From Ahaetulla prasina (taxonomy: Eukaryota > Chordata > Lepidosauria > Squamata > Colubridae): DNA of 64,000 nt. The position numbers and the translations under genes are program-made. How positions within the stretch are numbered: position 1 is the first letter of the stretch; each line of letters opens with the position of its first letter. Below the pieces are notes generated by a model. It worked only from the letters and a program-made list of their open reading frames with translations. It did no database searches and was not told the origin of the DNA. This document shows positions 19,496 through 29,956 of the stretch, in pieces. The DNA lies in the NCBI RefSeq assembly GCF_028640845.1, contig NC_080539.1, forward strand, positions 371,115,733 through 371,179,732, given 5' to 3'.

Positions 19496-20127
19496 GAATT
19501 TCCTGACAGTTAGAACAATTAATAAGTGGTGAGGGGGTGTGACCAGCGTCGTGACAGGACGGTGTGCCCTGGGGCTCTGGAGTGAATGCCGAAATTCCTG
19601 CCGTTCTGGGGGTTCTCAATGAACCATAGCTGTCCTGGAGCGACAGCGAAGAGAGAAGGCACCGGCTGGCATGAACTGGGAAGTTGCAAAATCCCTGCAG
19701 CACCGGCATCCAGCCTTCGACCCAAGGACAGGAAAGGCAGCCATTAGAAGGTGCCAAAGTCGGGATGGCCACACAAGAAGATTGAGCAGGAGGTGAGATC
19801 AGAATAGACTATTGTTACCGGGCAAGCGATTGGCCAACTCGCAGGTAAGAAGAAAATTAATGAACATTAAAATTTAAATTTAAATTAAAAAAAACAATTA
19901 AATTAATTAAATTAGAAAATTAAAGAACAATTAATGAGTGGAACAACTTGCCTGCAGAAGTTGTGAATGCTCGAACACTGGAAGTTTTTAAGAAGATGCA
20001 GGATAACCATTTGTCTGAAGTGGTGTAGGGTTTCCTGCCTGGGCAGGGGGTTGGACTAGAAGACCTCCAAGGTCTCTTCCAACTCTGTTATTCTATTCTA
20101 TTCTATTCTATTCTATTCTATTCTAAT
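19496..20127 (+). mobile_element. CR1 LINE fragments flanking unrecognised DNA
   Basis: A 32-base CR1 piece (TTTCCTGACAGTTAGAACAA) ends at about 19527 and a CR1 3' end starts near 19918 (GAACAATTAATGAGTGGAAC), ending in a short (ATTCT)n tail. The 390 bases between (19528-19917) are GC-rich and unrecognised. They include GAAGATTGAGCAGGAGGTGA and an AT-rich run before 19918, and may be an inserted retroelement piece. Confidence 0.7.
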
Positions 20128-20187
20128 ACCACCTTTGTTGGATGTGTCAAAATCAAGGAGAGTGGGGTTGTGATCTTGCAATCTGAG

Positions 20188-20188
<1 letters not shown>

Positions 20189-20221
<33 letters not shown>
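20189..20221. repeat. (GT)n microsatellite
   Basis: Sixteen GT units follow a short unique stretch. Confidence 0.95.
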
Positions 20222-20223
<2 letters not shown>

Positions 20224-20284
20224 AGGGACATCACTGCACTCACAATGTTCTAGATTTTAACATCCCCTGCAGATATTTATTTTA

Positions 20285-20552
20285 TTTTTATTTTTTTTTG
20301 TTTACATTTATACCCCGGCCTTCTCCGAAGACTCAGGGCGGCTTACAATGTGTAAGGCAATAGTCTCATTCTATTTGTATATTTTTTACAAAGTCAACTT
20401 ATTGCCCCCCCAACAATCTGGGTCCTCATTTTACCTACCTTATAAAGGGTGGAAGGCTGAGTCAACCTTGGGCCGGGCTCGAACCTGCAGTAATTGCAGG
20501 CTTTGTGTTCTAATAACAGGCTTCTCTATTGCCTGAGCTATCCCGGCCCCTA
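20285..20552 (-). mobile_element. tRNA-derived SINE with L2-like tail, variant head
   Basis: On the minus strand the head is GGGGCCGGGATAGCTCAGGC with B box GCAGGTTCGAGCCC, differing from the GGGGCCTCTGTGGCTCAG copies. The core and tail (GAGTCTTCGGAGAAGGCCGG) are shared. The copy at 27509 has the same head type. Confidence 0.88.
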
Positions 20553-20634
20553 TTTATCTATGTATTGGGTGTTTTTTTAAAAAATCCTGCCTTTCTTACT
20601 TGGTAAGCAGCTCAAGGTGGTGAACGTACCTAAT

Positions 20635-21438
20635 ACAGATAGTCCCCGACTTACGACCCTCGTTGAGCCCCCCCCAACATTTATGTTGCTAAGTGAGACG
20701 TTTGCTAGGTGAACTTTGCCCCATTTTACGAGCTGTCTGGCCACGTTCGCCAAGTGAATCGGTGTTGGTAACTCAGCTGTGAAGTGAATCTGGCCTGGAT
20801 TGATTTTGCTTGTCAGACGGTCCCAAAAGGGGATCACATGACCGCGGGACACAGCGACGGTCATAAGTATGAACCATTCGGCAAGCATCTGAATTGTAAT
20901 CGCATGATCATGGGGGACGCCGCAAAGGTCGTGAGCAGGGGCGGGCTTCAAAAATGTTAGCCAGGGGTTCTTTGTCCGGCTGCTGGTTGGGCGTGGCCAT
21001 GGTGGGCGTGGCCTGGTTGGCTTCCTGCACCATGGTGTGGGGGGACGTTTTTGCCCTCCCTGGGCTCTGGAGGCTTTCCTCGAGCCTACAGGAAGGGTGA
21101 AAACCGCCTCTCCAGGCTCTGGAGGCCTTCTGGAGGCCGGAAACGGGCCTTCCTAAGCTTTGATAGGCCTGTTTTTTGCCCTCTCCGCGCACACCCTGCA
21201 CTTACCTGCATCCAAAATGGGCCGCGTGGAGACTTCTGGAAGGGGAGGGGTGGGCGGGGCCAGCCAGAAGTGGGATTTGGGGGTTCTCCAAACTGCACAG
21301 AACCTTAGCTAGAGGTTCTCCCGAACCCCTGCGAACCCCCCTGGTCGTAAGTAATGAAAAAGAAGTCCTAAGTCACTTTTACCAGTGCCGTCATAACTTT
21401 GAATGGTCACTAAATGAACTGTTGTAAGTTGAGGACTA
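20635..21438 (+). mobile_element. Element A with nested hAT
   Basis: It begins ACAGATAGTCCCCGACTTACG and ends GTAAGTTGAGGACTACCTG. The body is interrupted at GTCGTGAG by a 408-bp hAT-type element. Confidence 0.88.
20936..21343. mobile_element. hAT-type element nested in element A, TSD GTCGT(G/A)AG
   Basis: The ends CAGGGGCGGGCTTC and GCGAACCCCCCTG are imperfect inverted repeats. The flanks GTCGTGAG (20928-20935) and GTCGTAAG (21344-21351) differ at one base. The interior has GGGCGTGGCC boxes and several GCCTTCTGGAGGCC-like phrases. A close relative is at 38057. Confidence 0.88.
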
Positions 21439-21499
21439 CCTGCGACATATCTTCCTCCTCCTATTTTCCCCACAATAACAACATCTGTGAGGTGGATTG

Positions 21500-21870
21500 G
21501 GCTGAGAGAGAGAGTGGAATTCCCCAGAAGGATATATCTGGACTTCATTTCCCAGAATTCCCTAGCTAGAATGTGTGAACTTCCACTCTCGAGATTCCCC
21601 AGACAGCATGTATAGAGTTCAACTCCCAGAAGTCTCCAAAAGCAGGGGTCGCCAATCTTGACAACTTTAAGACTTGTGGACTTCAACTCCCAGAATTCCT
21701 CAGCCAGCTAGTCCACAAGTCTTAAAGTTGCCAAGATTGGCGACCTCTGTCCAAAAGGATATGTGGACTTCAACTCCCAGAATTCCCTAGTCAGTATGTG
21801 TAGCTGAGGAATTCTGGGAGTTGAAGTCCACACGTCTTAAAACTTGCCAACAAACACTGAGAAACACCAC
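21500..21870. mobile_element. hAT-type palindromic repeats (GGACTTCAACTCCCAGAATT family)
   Basis: Multiple decayed copies of ACTTCAACTCCCAGAATTCC face both directions. Embedded is a young 97-bp palindromic element at 21653-21749 with ends CAGGGGTCGCCAAT and ATTGGCGACCTCTG. It has a perfect 8-bp duplication TCCAAAAG (21645-21652 and 21750-21757). Confidence 0.82.
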
Positions 21871-21973
21871 CTTAAACCCGTACTATAAACTACAGGTATT
21901 TCGACTTACAACAGTTTTCTTTAGTAACAGTTCGAAGTTACAACAGCACTGAAAAAAAGTGACTTATGACCGT

Positions 21974-22372
21974 CTTTTTTTTTTTATTTGCATTTATATC
22001 CCACCCTTCTCCGAAGACTCAGGGCGGCTTACACTATGTTAAGCAATAGTCGTCATCCATTTGTATATTATATACAAAGTCAACTTATTGCCCCCAACAA
22101 TCTGGGTCCTCATTTTACCTACCTTATAAAGCAGGGGTGTCCAAACTTGGTCCCTTTAAGACTTGTGGACTTCAACTCCCAGAGTCCCTCAGCCAGCAAA
22201 GCTGGCTGAGGAACTCTGGGAGTTGAAGTCCACAAGTCTTAAAGGGACCAAGTTTGGACACCCCTGTTATAAAGGATGGAAGGCTGAGTCAACCTTGGGC
22301 CTGGTGGGACTTGAACCTGCAGCAATTGCAAGCAGCTGTGTTAATAACAGACTGTCTTAGCAGTCTGAGCCA
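21974..22372 (-). mobile_element. tRNA-derived SINE with L2-like tail, split by a hAT
   Basis: The tail (ATTTATATCCCACCCTTCTCC) is followed by the core and the head ending GTCTGAGCCACA; the first bases of the head are missing. A 135-bp palindrome interrupts it at TTATAAAG. Confidence 0.88.
22132..22266. mobile_element. Palindromic hAT MITE (135 bp), TSD TTATAAAG
   Basis: The ends CAGGGGTGTCCAAACTTGG and CCAAGTTTGGACACCCCTG are perfect inverted repeats, and the palindrome extends through nearly the whole element. The perfect 8-bp duplication TTATAAAG (22124-22131 and 22267-22274) proves hAT-type insertion into the SINE. Confidence 0.95.
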
Positions 22373-22997
22373 CACTTACGACTGTTGCGGCATCCCCATG
22401 GTCACATGATCAAAATTTAGACACTTGGCAACTGGCATGTACTTATGACAGTTGCAGTGTCCCAGAATCACGCGATCCCCTTTTGAGACCTTCTGACAAG
22501 CAAAGTCAAGGGGGAAGCCAGATTTACTTAACAACTCTGTTACTAACTGAACGGGTGCTGTGACTCGCTTAACCACGGTGGCAAGAAAGGTCGTAAAACG
22601 GGGCCAAACTCACTTAAAAAATGTTCCACTTAGCAACAGAAATTTGGGGCTCCATTGTGGTGGTAAGGTGAAGACTACAGGTACCCCTGCTCCGTTTACG
22701 TTGATTATTTTTTTTTATTACAGGTCGTCCTCGACGTACGACCATAATTGAGCCCAAAAGTTATTTGCTAAGTGAGAAATTTTTTAAGTGAGTTTTGCAC
22801 CATTTTACAAACTTTCTTTCCGCTGTTGTTAAGTGAATCACTGCAGTTGTTAAGTTAGGAACACAGTCGTTAAGTAAATCTGGTTCCTCCACTGACTTTG
22901 CTCATCAGAAGGTTGCAAAAGGCGATCACATGGCCCCGGGACACTGCAACGGTCATAAATGTGTGTCAGTTGTCAGCCATCCAAATGTAAATCTCAT

Positions 22998-23807
22998 TGT
23001 TGTGGTCCACCAGCGGCCTACGGAGCTGGCAACAGAGTCGGAGAGCGATGAGGCTGAGGTAGGCCAGGGCCATCGGGAAATGAGGTGCGGACTCCAGAGC
23101 CTCCAGAGACTGATAGTAGTGAGGCAGAGGAACAGGAGGAGCCTGTTCCTAATGCACGCATGAGAAGAGCTGCCAGAAGGCAAGAGCAGCTCAAGCAGAG
23201 AGGACGACTCGGGAGTAAGGCCAAGAGATGATTTTTTTTTTAATTTGAATTTATATCCCGCCCTTCTCCAAAGACTCAGGGCGGCTTACACTATGTCAAG
23301 CAATAGTCTTCATCCATTTGTATATTATATACAAAGTCAACTTTTATTGCCCCCAAACAATCTGGGTCCTCATTTTACCTACTTTATAAAGGATGGAAGG
23401 CTGAGTCAACCTTGGGCCTGGTGAGACTTGAACTTGCAGTAATTGCAAGCAGCTGTGTTAATAACAGACAGACTTAGTCTGCTGAGCCACCAGAGGCCCC
23501 TCCCATAAGGCTTAAAAGACCAGCAACGGCGTTTCAGCTTTGCTGGAAAACAACATTAGTAGCTTCATCTTCTGCTTTGTGTATGTCTTTGTTTTTGTGG
23601 CTTCTGGACATTTGCCAGGAAGGGCCTTTGGCAGTTTGCCTAATTGGACTAAGGTTTGTGAGATAACTGAGGAAGTTGTGTTGGGAGGCATCTGTTTTAC
23701 TTTGAGCTGAACGACGCTGGGAATGAAGCAATTCCCAGCTGTTCAAATAAAGTTTGTTTTTCCAAGGACTAAGTTTATTACTACCTATTTGAGACTGGGT
23801 CACAACA
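22998..23807 (+). mobile_element. Solo LTR, family A, split by a SINE
   Basis: It begins TGTTGTGGTCC and ends GGGTCACAACA; the flanks CTCAT and CTTAT differ at one base. The coding-like 5' part matches 16916 but has a frame-breaking deletion near 23060. Polyadenylation signal AATAAAG lies near 23745. Confidence 0.88.
23232..23500 (-). mobile_element. tRNA-derived SINE nested in LTR A
   Basis: It is a full SINE from tail (TTATATCCCGCCCTTCTCC) to head (AGCCACCAGAGGCCCC), inserted just after the coding-like part of the LTR, at GATGATT|GGCCCC in uninterrupted copies. Confidence 0.9.
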
Positions 23808-24097
23808 CTTATGACTGGGATGCTGCAGCCAGCAGTGGGTTTTCAATGTTCTTACCACTGGTTCATCGCGTGCATGGATGCTTGCTTTGTGCACACGTTC
23901 ACCTTCAACACGTGTGCCCGGCCTTCTGCGCATGCACTTTGCCCGCTCATACGACTTCCGCGCATGCGCCCGGCCTTGAAAACATGCCTAAATAGGATGG
24001 CATAGAGCCGGTGTGGGTGGGCAAGCTCAACCATGATTTCCACTACCAGTTCGCCTGAAGTGGTACGAACCGACTGAATACCCCTTCTGGCTGTAAC

Positions 24098-24476
24098 TGT
24101 CAGTTTTGGAAGGCAATTTTCTTTTTGCTTCCTAACTACCGCATATTTTAGCTGGGGAAGTTGAGAGGGAGTTGTTGTTGGAGCGGTAGAAAGTTAGTCA
24201 TAACAACATTCCGTATTCAAGGACTTTTGCCTGCGTCTGATGTAGACTGCCTGAAGATTGTATCCAGTTGAGTGTGAAGAGTTGATTGGACAATGGGATG
24301 AACTTGCGGTTGTGGGGCAGGGCTGTGAACTGTCAACTGGGTGTGGAAAACCTGGAAGCTTTCAGTTTCGGGTTTTCCCAGCTGTGCCAGCATGACATCT
24401 CTAATAAATTGGAATTTTGAGGAACCTCAAGCCTCAGAACTTTATTTCGTTGGGGATGTTCCTTGGAACCCTGACA
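24098..24476 (+). mobile_element. Solo LTR, family E (379 bp), TSD G(T/C)AAC
   Basis: It begins TGTCAGTTTTGG and ends GGAACCCTGACA. The flanks GTAAC and GCAAC differ at one base. AATAAATTGG near 24402 is a likely polyadenylation signal. A related LTR is at 56903. No internal region is present. Confidence 0.8.
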
Positions 24477-24585
24477 GCAACAGTCCTAAGTGTGAAAAAT
24501 TGTCATTTATTTATTTATTTTTTTGCAACCACGATGTAACTTCGAACGGTCACTAAACGAACTGTCGTAAGTCGAGGACTACCTG

Positions 24586-25302
24586 TCCTTCTTCTTTTGC
24601 AGTGTGAGCTGAGCCGAGTCACTCTGCAGTCAGGCAGCCTGGAAGTCAAATAAATAAATAAATAAATAAAGCCAGCCAGCCAACTGTGTGAGTTTATTTT
24701 TAGTGAGATGGGCTAATTCCGCCACCGAGTCATTACCATCCATAAATTATTTCAGTCGATTTTCTTTCATCTGGACAGGAGATGCACACACCAAAAAAAA
24801 ACCTAAAAAAAACAAAAACAAAATAAAATCGCTGCAGAAGAATTTGCGGTTTGGAAAATAAAAATTAAAATTAAAAAACCTGGTGAAATGTTTATGCTGG
24901 AATGCAAGGGGTTTTTTGTTGTTGTTTTTTGATCCTCACCCAGTGTTTTGACCGAGGATTGGCGTCCTCGCCCGTCCTTCTGCCTCTATTGATTAGTTTT
25001 ATTTATATTATGGATTGCGGAAATCTATTTCCCGTTTCTATTATCCTGGCCATCTCCCCTCTTCCTCCTCCCTCCTGTTTTGGGCCACGGATGGCTAAGC
25101 ACCAAGGCCAAGATAAGCATAGCCTAAAGACGGTTACATCACAAGAATTGGCATCTGACCAGCCCTGGCACAGACAGTAACCAAGACGAAAGAAGGATCC
25201 GGTGGGCCTTTGTTCTCCTTTATCCTTGCAGATATACTTATTCTTTCGGAATAAGATCGCGAGGGAGAATTATCAAAGCAACGGCCCGTCTTTGCCTTCG
25301 CT
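24586..25302. other. Unique sequence, no gene found
   Basis: About 700 bases of low-copy DNA with a short (AAAT)n run near 24650 and A-rich tracts. No supportable gene or repeat; candidate intergenic or intronic host DNA. Confidence 0.4.
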
Positions 25303-26010
25303 GGGGGGGTTGGACTAGATTTATTTATTTATTTTATTTATTTTATTTTTCGAATTTTTATACTGCCCTATCTCCCTAGGGACTCAGGGCGGTTCACAGC
25401 CAAAATAAAAATATACATATAAATACAAAATAAAACGTCAGTTAAAAAACTTATTAAAAATGGGCGAATTATTAAAATCACAATATACATAATAAAACCC
25501 ATTTAAAACCATTTAAATTTTAAAATCTAATCCAGTCCTGCGCAGATAAATAGATGTGTTTTAAGCTCGCGGCGGAAGGTTCGGAGGTCCGGAAGCTGAC
25601 GAAGTCCTGGGGGAAGCTCGTTCCAGAGGGTGGGAGCCCCCACAGAAAAGGCCCTTCCCCTGGCCGTCGCCAGCCGGCACTGCCTGGCCGACGGCACCCT
25701 GAGGAGTCCCTCTCTGTGAGAGTGCACGGGTCGGTGAGAGGTATTCGGTAGCAGCAGGCGGTCCCGTAAATAACCCGGCCCTATGCCATGGAGCGCTTTG
25801 AAGATAGTTACCAGGACCTTGAAGCGCACCCGGAAGGCCACAGGTAGCCAGTGCAGTCTACGCAGGAGGGGTGTCACATGGGAGCCACGAGGGGCTCCCT
25901 CTATCACCCGCGCAGCCGCATTCTGAACTAACTGGAGCCTCCGGGTGCTCCTCAAGGGGAGCCCCATGTAGAGATCCCTTCCAACTCTGTTACTGTTACT
26001 GTTACACAAC
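25303..26010 (+). mobile_element. CR1 3' tail split by an L2 insertion
   Basis: GGGGGGGTTGGACTAGAT stops at 25320, and GATCCCTTCCAACTCTGTTAC resumes near 25977. The insertion lies between these two halves of one CR1 3' UTR. Confidence 0.82.
25321..25975 (-). mobile_element. L2-like LINE, 3' end with intact C-terminal frame
   Basis: The minus-strand frame is uninterrupted to the stop near 25527. It holds RLQLVQNAAARVI, LHWLPVAFRVRFKVL, FKALHGIGPGYLRDRLL, GRAFSVGAPTLWNELPPGLR and TFRRELKTHLF. The 3' end carries CCCTGAGTCCCTAGGGAG and an AAAT-rich tail. It is truncated at the 5' end at MGLPLRS. The intact frame suggests this is the youngest L2 copy here. Confidence 0.87.
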
Positions 26011-26040
26011 CCCACCATAGTTGGGACCCAGAAAAAGTCA

Positions 26041-26452
26041 CAGGTGGTCTTCGACTTACAACCATAATGGATCCCCCCCCCAAATCTCCGTTGCTAAGCG
26101 AGAAAAGTGGTGAAGTGGTTTTTTTTTCTTTTCCTTTGGGGCCCATTTTGCAACCTTTCTTGGCACGGTTCTTAAATGAATTGCCGCAGTTGATCAGTTT
26201 AGTCAGACGGTCGTTAAGTGAATCAGGCTTCTCCGTTGACTTTGCTGGTTAAAAGATCACCATGATCCCAGGATGCAGCGTCCGTCATAGATAGGAACCA
26301 GTTTGCCAGGCGTCTGAATTTTGTTCATGTGACCGTAGGGATGCGGCAACGGTCCCGAGTGTGAAAAACGGTCAAAAGCCACTCTTCTTTCAGTGCCGTT
26401 GTAACTTCGAATGGTCACTAAACGAATGGTTATAAATCAAGGGTTATCTGTA
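26041..26452 (+). mobile_element. Element A, nearly complete and uninterrupted
   Basis: It runs from CAGGTGGTCTTCGACTTAC to the decayed end ATAAATCAAGGGTTATCTG. It shows all family segments in order and is a useful reference copy of about 410 bases. Confidence 0.85.
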
Positions 26453-26514
26453 AATAAAAATAAATAAATATCGCAAGCCAAAAGATGCCTAAAATAAAAG
26501 CCCACGGACTGACG

Positions 26515-26868
26515 CAGTCCTAGCACTGATAATGTTATCTAGTTGGGTCACGAAACATCTGCAAAAAAACCAATGAGCTCAGAGAGAGCACCAAGGACCC
26601 CGCACTACTAGTAGTAGTAGTACTACTACTACTACTACTCAACTCCACTCACTTCTAGCACTGATGATGTTAGTTAGTTGGGCCATGAATCATCTGCAAG
26701 AAAACAACCAAGTCAGAGAGCACCAAGGACCCTACACTACTACTACTACTACTACTACTATTACTATTACTCTCCCTTCTAGCACTGATGATGTTAGCTA
26801 GTTGGGTCATGAAACTTCTGCAAGAAAACAACCAAGCTCAGAGAGCACCAAGGACCCCACAATCATAT

Positions 26869-26924
<56 letters not shown>

Positions 26925-27485
26925 TCCCTTCTAGTTGGGTCATGAAATGTCTGCAAGAAAACTACCAAGCTCAGAGAGCACTAAGGATCCCACAATCATA
27001 TTACTACTACTACTACTACTACTACTACTATTACCACTACTACTATTACTACTACTGTCCCTTCTAGCACTGACAATGTTAGCTAGTTGGGTCATGAAAT
27101 GTCTGCAAGAAAACCACCAAGCTCAGAGAGCACTAAGGACCCCTCGTCCTCCTCTTTCTCCTCCACTACTATTACTACTACTACTATATCCTCCTCCTCC
27201 TCCCTCTCCTCCTCTTTCTCTTCCTCTTCCTCCTCTCCCTCCCCCTCCTCCTTTTCCTCCACTCTGCAAACCTCACTCCCTTCTAGCACTGATGATGTTA
27301 GTTAGTTGGGTCATGAAACATCTACGAGAAAACAATCAAGGTCAGAGAGCACCACAGACCTTACACTACTACTACTACTACTACTACTACTCTCCCTTCT
27401 AGCACTGAAGATGTTAGCTAGTAGGGTCATGAAACGTCTGCAAGAAAACAACAGCCAAGTTCAGAGAGCACCTAGGATCCCTCAC
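26515..27485 (+). repeat. Tandem array of type II hammerhead-like units with (ACT)n spacers
   Basis: Seven units start near 26526, 26661, 26784, 26928 (truncated), 27070, 27289 and 27405. Each has CTGATGATGTTA, CTAGTTGGGTCATGAAAC, then GCAAGAAAACAACCAAGCTC and AGAGAGCACCAAGGACCC, followed by ACT/TAC or TCC repeats. The order motif-tail-microsatellite is the same in every unit. No protein frame is conserved. Confidence 0.85.
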
Positions 27486-27508
27486 TTCAACCCTGAGCTA
27501 CAAATATT

Positions 27509-27510
27509 CT

Positions 27511-27543
<33 letters not shown>

Positions 27544-27787
27544 ATTTATACCCCGCCCTTCTCCGAAGACTCAGGGCGGCTTACAATGTATAGGGCAATA
27601 GTCTCATTCTATTTGTATATATTTACAAAGTCAACTTATTGCCCTCCCAACAATCTGGGTCCTCATTTTACCTACCTTATAAAGGATGGAAGGCTGAGTC
27701 AACCTTGGGCCGGGCTCGAACCTGCAGTAATTGCAGGCTTTGTGTTCTTAATAACAGGCCTTACCAGGCAGAGCTAAACCGGCCCTT
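27509..27787 (-). mobile_element. tRNA-derived SINE with L2-like tail
   Basis: A T-run of about 28 bases (the 3' tail) leads into ACCCCGCCCTTCTCCGAAG, then the core and the head ending CAGAGCTAAACCGGCCC. This is the variant head type of 20285. It lies at the end of the hammerhead-(ACT)n array. Confidence 0.9.
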
Positions 27788-28589
27788 TATTGGCAGGCCT
27801 TTAACTTAAAAAAAAAACAACCTATTTTTTATTACACTGGTGATCGCCTGCCCCTAGCCGTCTTTGGCCCAGCTTCCAGGGAACCACAAATCCCATTAGC
27901 TAATGAAATGGATATTCAACTCCATCGGTCGACAATGTCTGACTCTCAGCCACTTTCAAATCCGTGACAGTCCGTCTCAAACCCACCCACCCCTCCTTCT
28001 CCACTCCCTTTTTCTCCGTCAGCCTTTTCAAACATGGCTCCGCCGTCCAACGTCTCTACAATTAGCCCAAAACACAACAGCAGTGGCATTGATATTTCCA
28101 GCTGGAACGAAGCCAACCTTTTGTTTCAACGTCTTTCAACGTGTGACAATTCCACGCAGGAGACAATTACTTGATTTCACCGCCCGGGCAGGATTGGCTG
28201 GAGATGTGTGTGTGTGTGTGTGTGGTTTCCCCCCCCCCCCCCACACCCGCCTCATTCCAAATTTTAATGGCTACTTTCTCTTTTTGAAGAATGACAAGTA
28301 AATTTGCTTATGGAGAGTCGGGGCGTGCTTGGCGGCCCGACGGAAAAGGTGACAGGCCCATTATTAAAATGGCAAGGACACTCAATTAGACTTTCGGCCC
28401 GGTAGGGGGGGTGGGGTGACAACGGAAATTATGTCTTTTCATAAAGGACGTCCCTGATGGGTTGATTATATCTGGTCATAAGGACAACAAAAACCGACTT
28501 CAGATCGATCAGGCCAAACGTCCAGCAAGGTCGGTGTTTGTTTGTCGCGGTGACCAAACAGACGCTTCCAAATGATCGATCGATCGATC
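27788..28589. other. Unique sequence, candidate conserved non-coding DNA
   Basis: About 800 bases free of recognised repeats except a (GT)n and C-run at 28205-28240. Stretches near 28055-28165 and 28350-28400 contain several ATTA cores (CAATTAGCCC, CAATTACTTG, TCAATTAGAC) and look unlike decayed repeats. No coding frame is convincing. Confidence 0.35.
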
Positions 28590-28660
28590 AGAATAGAGCT
28601 GGAAGGGACCTTGGAGGTCTTCTAGTCTAACCCGCTGCTCAAGCAGGGGACCCTATAGGA
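28590..28660 (-). mobile_element. CR1 3' tail fragment
   Basis: GAGCTGGAAGGGACCTTGGA and CAGGGGACCCTATAGGA mark the minus-strand CR1 end. The tail resumes after the hAT at 29072 with CTATAGGATTTCAGATAGG. Confidence 0.85.
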
Positions 28661-29071
28661 CTGTGATGGTGAACCTATGGCACGCGTGCCACTTCTGGCA
28701 TGCGGAGCTGTATCTGTGGGCATGCGAGCATTGCCCTAGCTCAGCTCCAGCGCGCTGGCCACCTGATTTTGTGGGCCTTCTGGACCCACCGGAAGTTGGG
28801 AAACAGGCTGTTTCTGGCCTCCAGAGGGGTTCTGGGGTGATGGAAAAGGCCGTTTTCGCCCTCCCCAGGCTCCAAGAAAGTCTTTAGAGCCTGGGAAGGG
28901 CAAAAAATGGGTCTACTGAGCCCACTGTGCCATCAAATGTCAAAAGCAGGGGGGGCGCATGCAGGGGGCAGGGCGCATTGAATTTTGGGTGTGGACACAT
29001 GCGCGCGTGACACACACACCCGTGCGACCCCCACTTTTGGCACACAATGGCAAAAAGGTTAGCCACCACTG
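28661..29071. mobile_element. hAT-type element (411 bp), TSD CTATAGGA
   Basis: The ends CTGTGATGGTGAACCTATGG and AAAAGGTTAGCCACCACTG are inverted repeats. The perfect 8-bp duplication CTATAGGA (28653-28660 and 29072-29079) sits in a CR1 tail. The interior is non-coding with GCATGC-type motifs, as in 3790 and 7154. Confidence 0.93.
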
Positions 29072-29091
29072 CTATAGGATTTCAGATAGGT

Positions 29092-29927
29092 CAGGGGTAG
29101 TCAACCTTTTTATACGTACCACCCACTTTTGTATCTCCGTTAGTAGTAAAATTTTCTTAACGCCCACCAGTTCCACAGTAATGGTGATTTATAAAGTAGG
29201 TTTGGGGGGGGGAGCGACGGCTACCAGCTCTGCTTGTCTGTTATAGCTAGGTGGTGTGGGGGGAGATGTCCTGTTCTGGGACGAGGCTCTTTTGTTTGCG
29301 GTCGCACGATAGCGCCATTTAGTTTCACTTACGTAACGTGAACTAAACTTATGCACGGGCGATACAAATAGTATATTTTCAGAAATTTAAATTGTCACGG
29401 GGAATTTTATGAAAACCTAATGAAAATGTTTTTAAATAATGCTATGGAAATTTTTCAAAAAGTCAATTAAATTAAAAAAAAGGGGGAACATGGATAGAAA
29501 TTGTGTGGGATGCCAGTAAGGCCTTTATGAGAGGTATATTAATATATATTAATAATAGACAGAGAAATAAGCAACAAAGACAACATAGGTATCTAGAAGA
29601 GGAAATTTATAACAACAATTATTAATACATAATCCGCATGATCAAAAACTTAAGGATGGAATAAAGAGATTACAGAGTCAATTTAATATAATAATGGCTG
29701 ACCAAGTGGCAACAAATATACAATATGCTAAACATAATACCTTTTGTAATGCAAATAGACCTGGTAGGTGGTTAGCATATACTTTAAGGAAAAAACAAAA
29801 ACAACGTATTATAGAAAAAATTTTTTTTAAAAAGGAAAGTGCTTCAGTATCGGACAAAACCCCTACCGCCCACCATGAAAGCTGGAACGCCCACTAGTGG
29901 GCGGTAGGGAGCAGTTGACTACCACTG
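29092..29927. mobile_element. hAT-type element (836 bp) carrying an L1 ORF2 fragment, TSD AGATAGG(T/A)
   Basis: The ends CAGGGGTAGTCAACC and AGTTGACTACCACTG are inverted repeats with TACCGCCCAC next to both. The flanks AGATAGGT (29084-29091) and AGATAGGA (29928-29935) differ at one base. The middle is L1-derived (see separate entry), and the outer parts are typical non-autonomous hAT sequence. Confidence 0.9.
29425..29845 (+). pseudogene. L1 ORF2 middle-region fragment inside a hAT
   Basis: Successive frames encode WIEIVWDASKAFMRG, INNRQRNKQQRQ, RYLEEEI and later QYAKHNTFCNANRPGRWLAY followed by TLRKKQKQRIIEKI. This matches the L1 ORF2 region between endonuclease and reverse transcriptase (WDa-KAv-RG motif, then LEEEI). 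Frameshifts and stops interrupt it. It is a passenger of the hAT element, either captured or inserted. Confidence 0.75.
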
Positions 29928-29956
29928 AGATAGGACTTCCTTGGTTTTTCTTTGAA

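Larger units (their letters stand above)
21894..22682 (-). mobile_element. Element A (minus) with nested SINE and hAT
   Basis: Outer pieces: CAGGTATTTCGACTTACAAC at the left and the reversed 5' end (GGTAAGGTGAAGACTACAGG) at the right. The CACACTTACGAC site is split by a SINE, which in turn holds a palindromic hAT, so three layers of nesting can be ordered. Confidence 0.85.
22721..24585 (+). mobile_element. Element A expanded by four nested insertions
   Basis: The ends are CAGGTCGTCCTCGACGTACG and GTAAGTCGAGGACTACCTG. In between lie a family A LTR (22998-23807) that itself holds a SINE, a hAT-type piece (about 23822-24085) and a second, unrelated LTR (24098-24476). The element A segments join into one copy once these are removed. 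Confidence 0.85.

Noticed and set aside
19528..19800. Primer-binding-site region of an LTR element
   Set aside because: GC-rich sequence after a CR1 piece looked retroelement-like, but no LTR end or tRNA complement could be identified.
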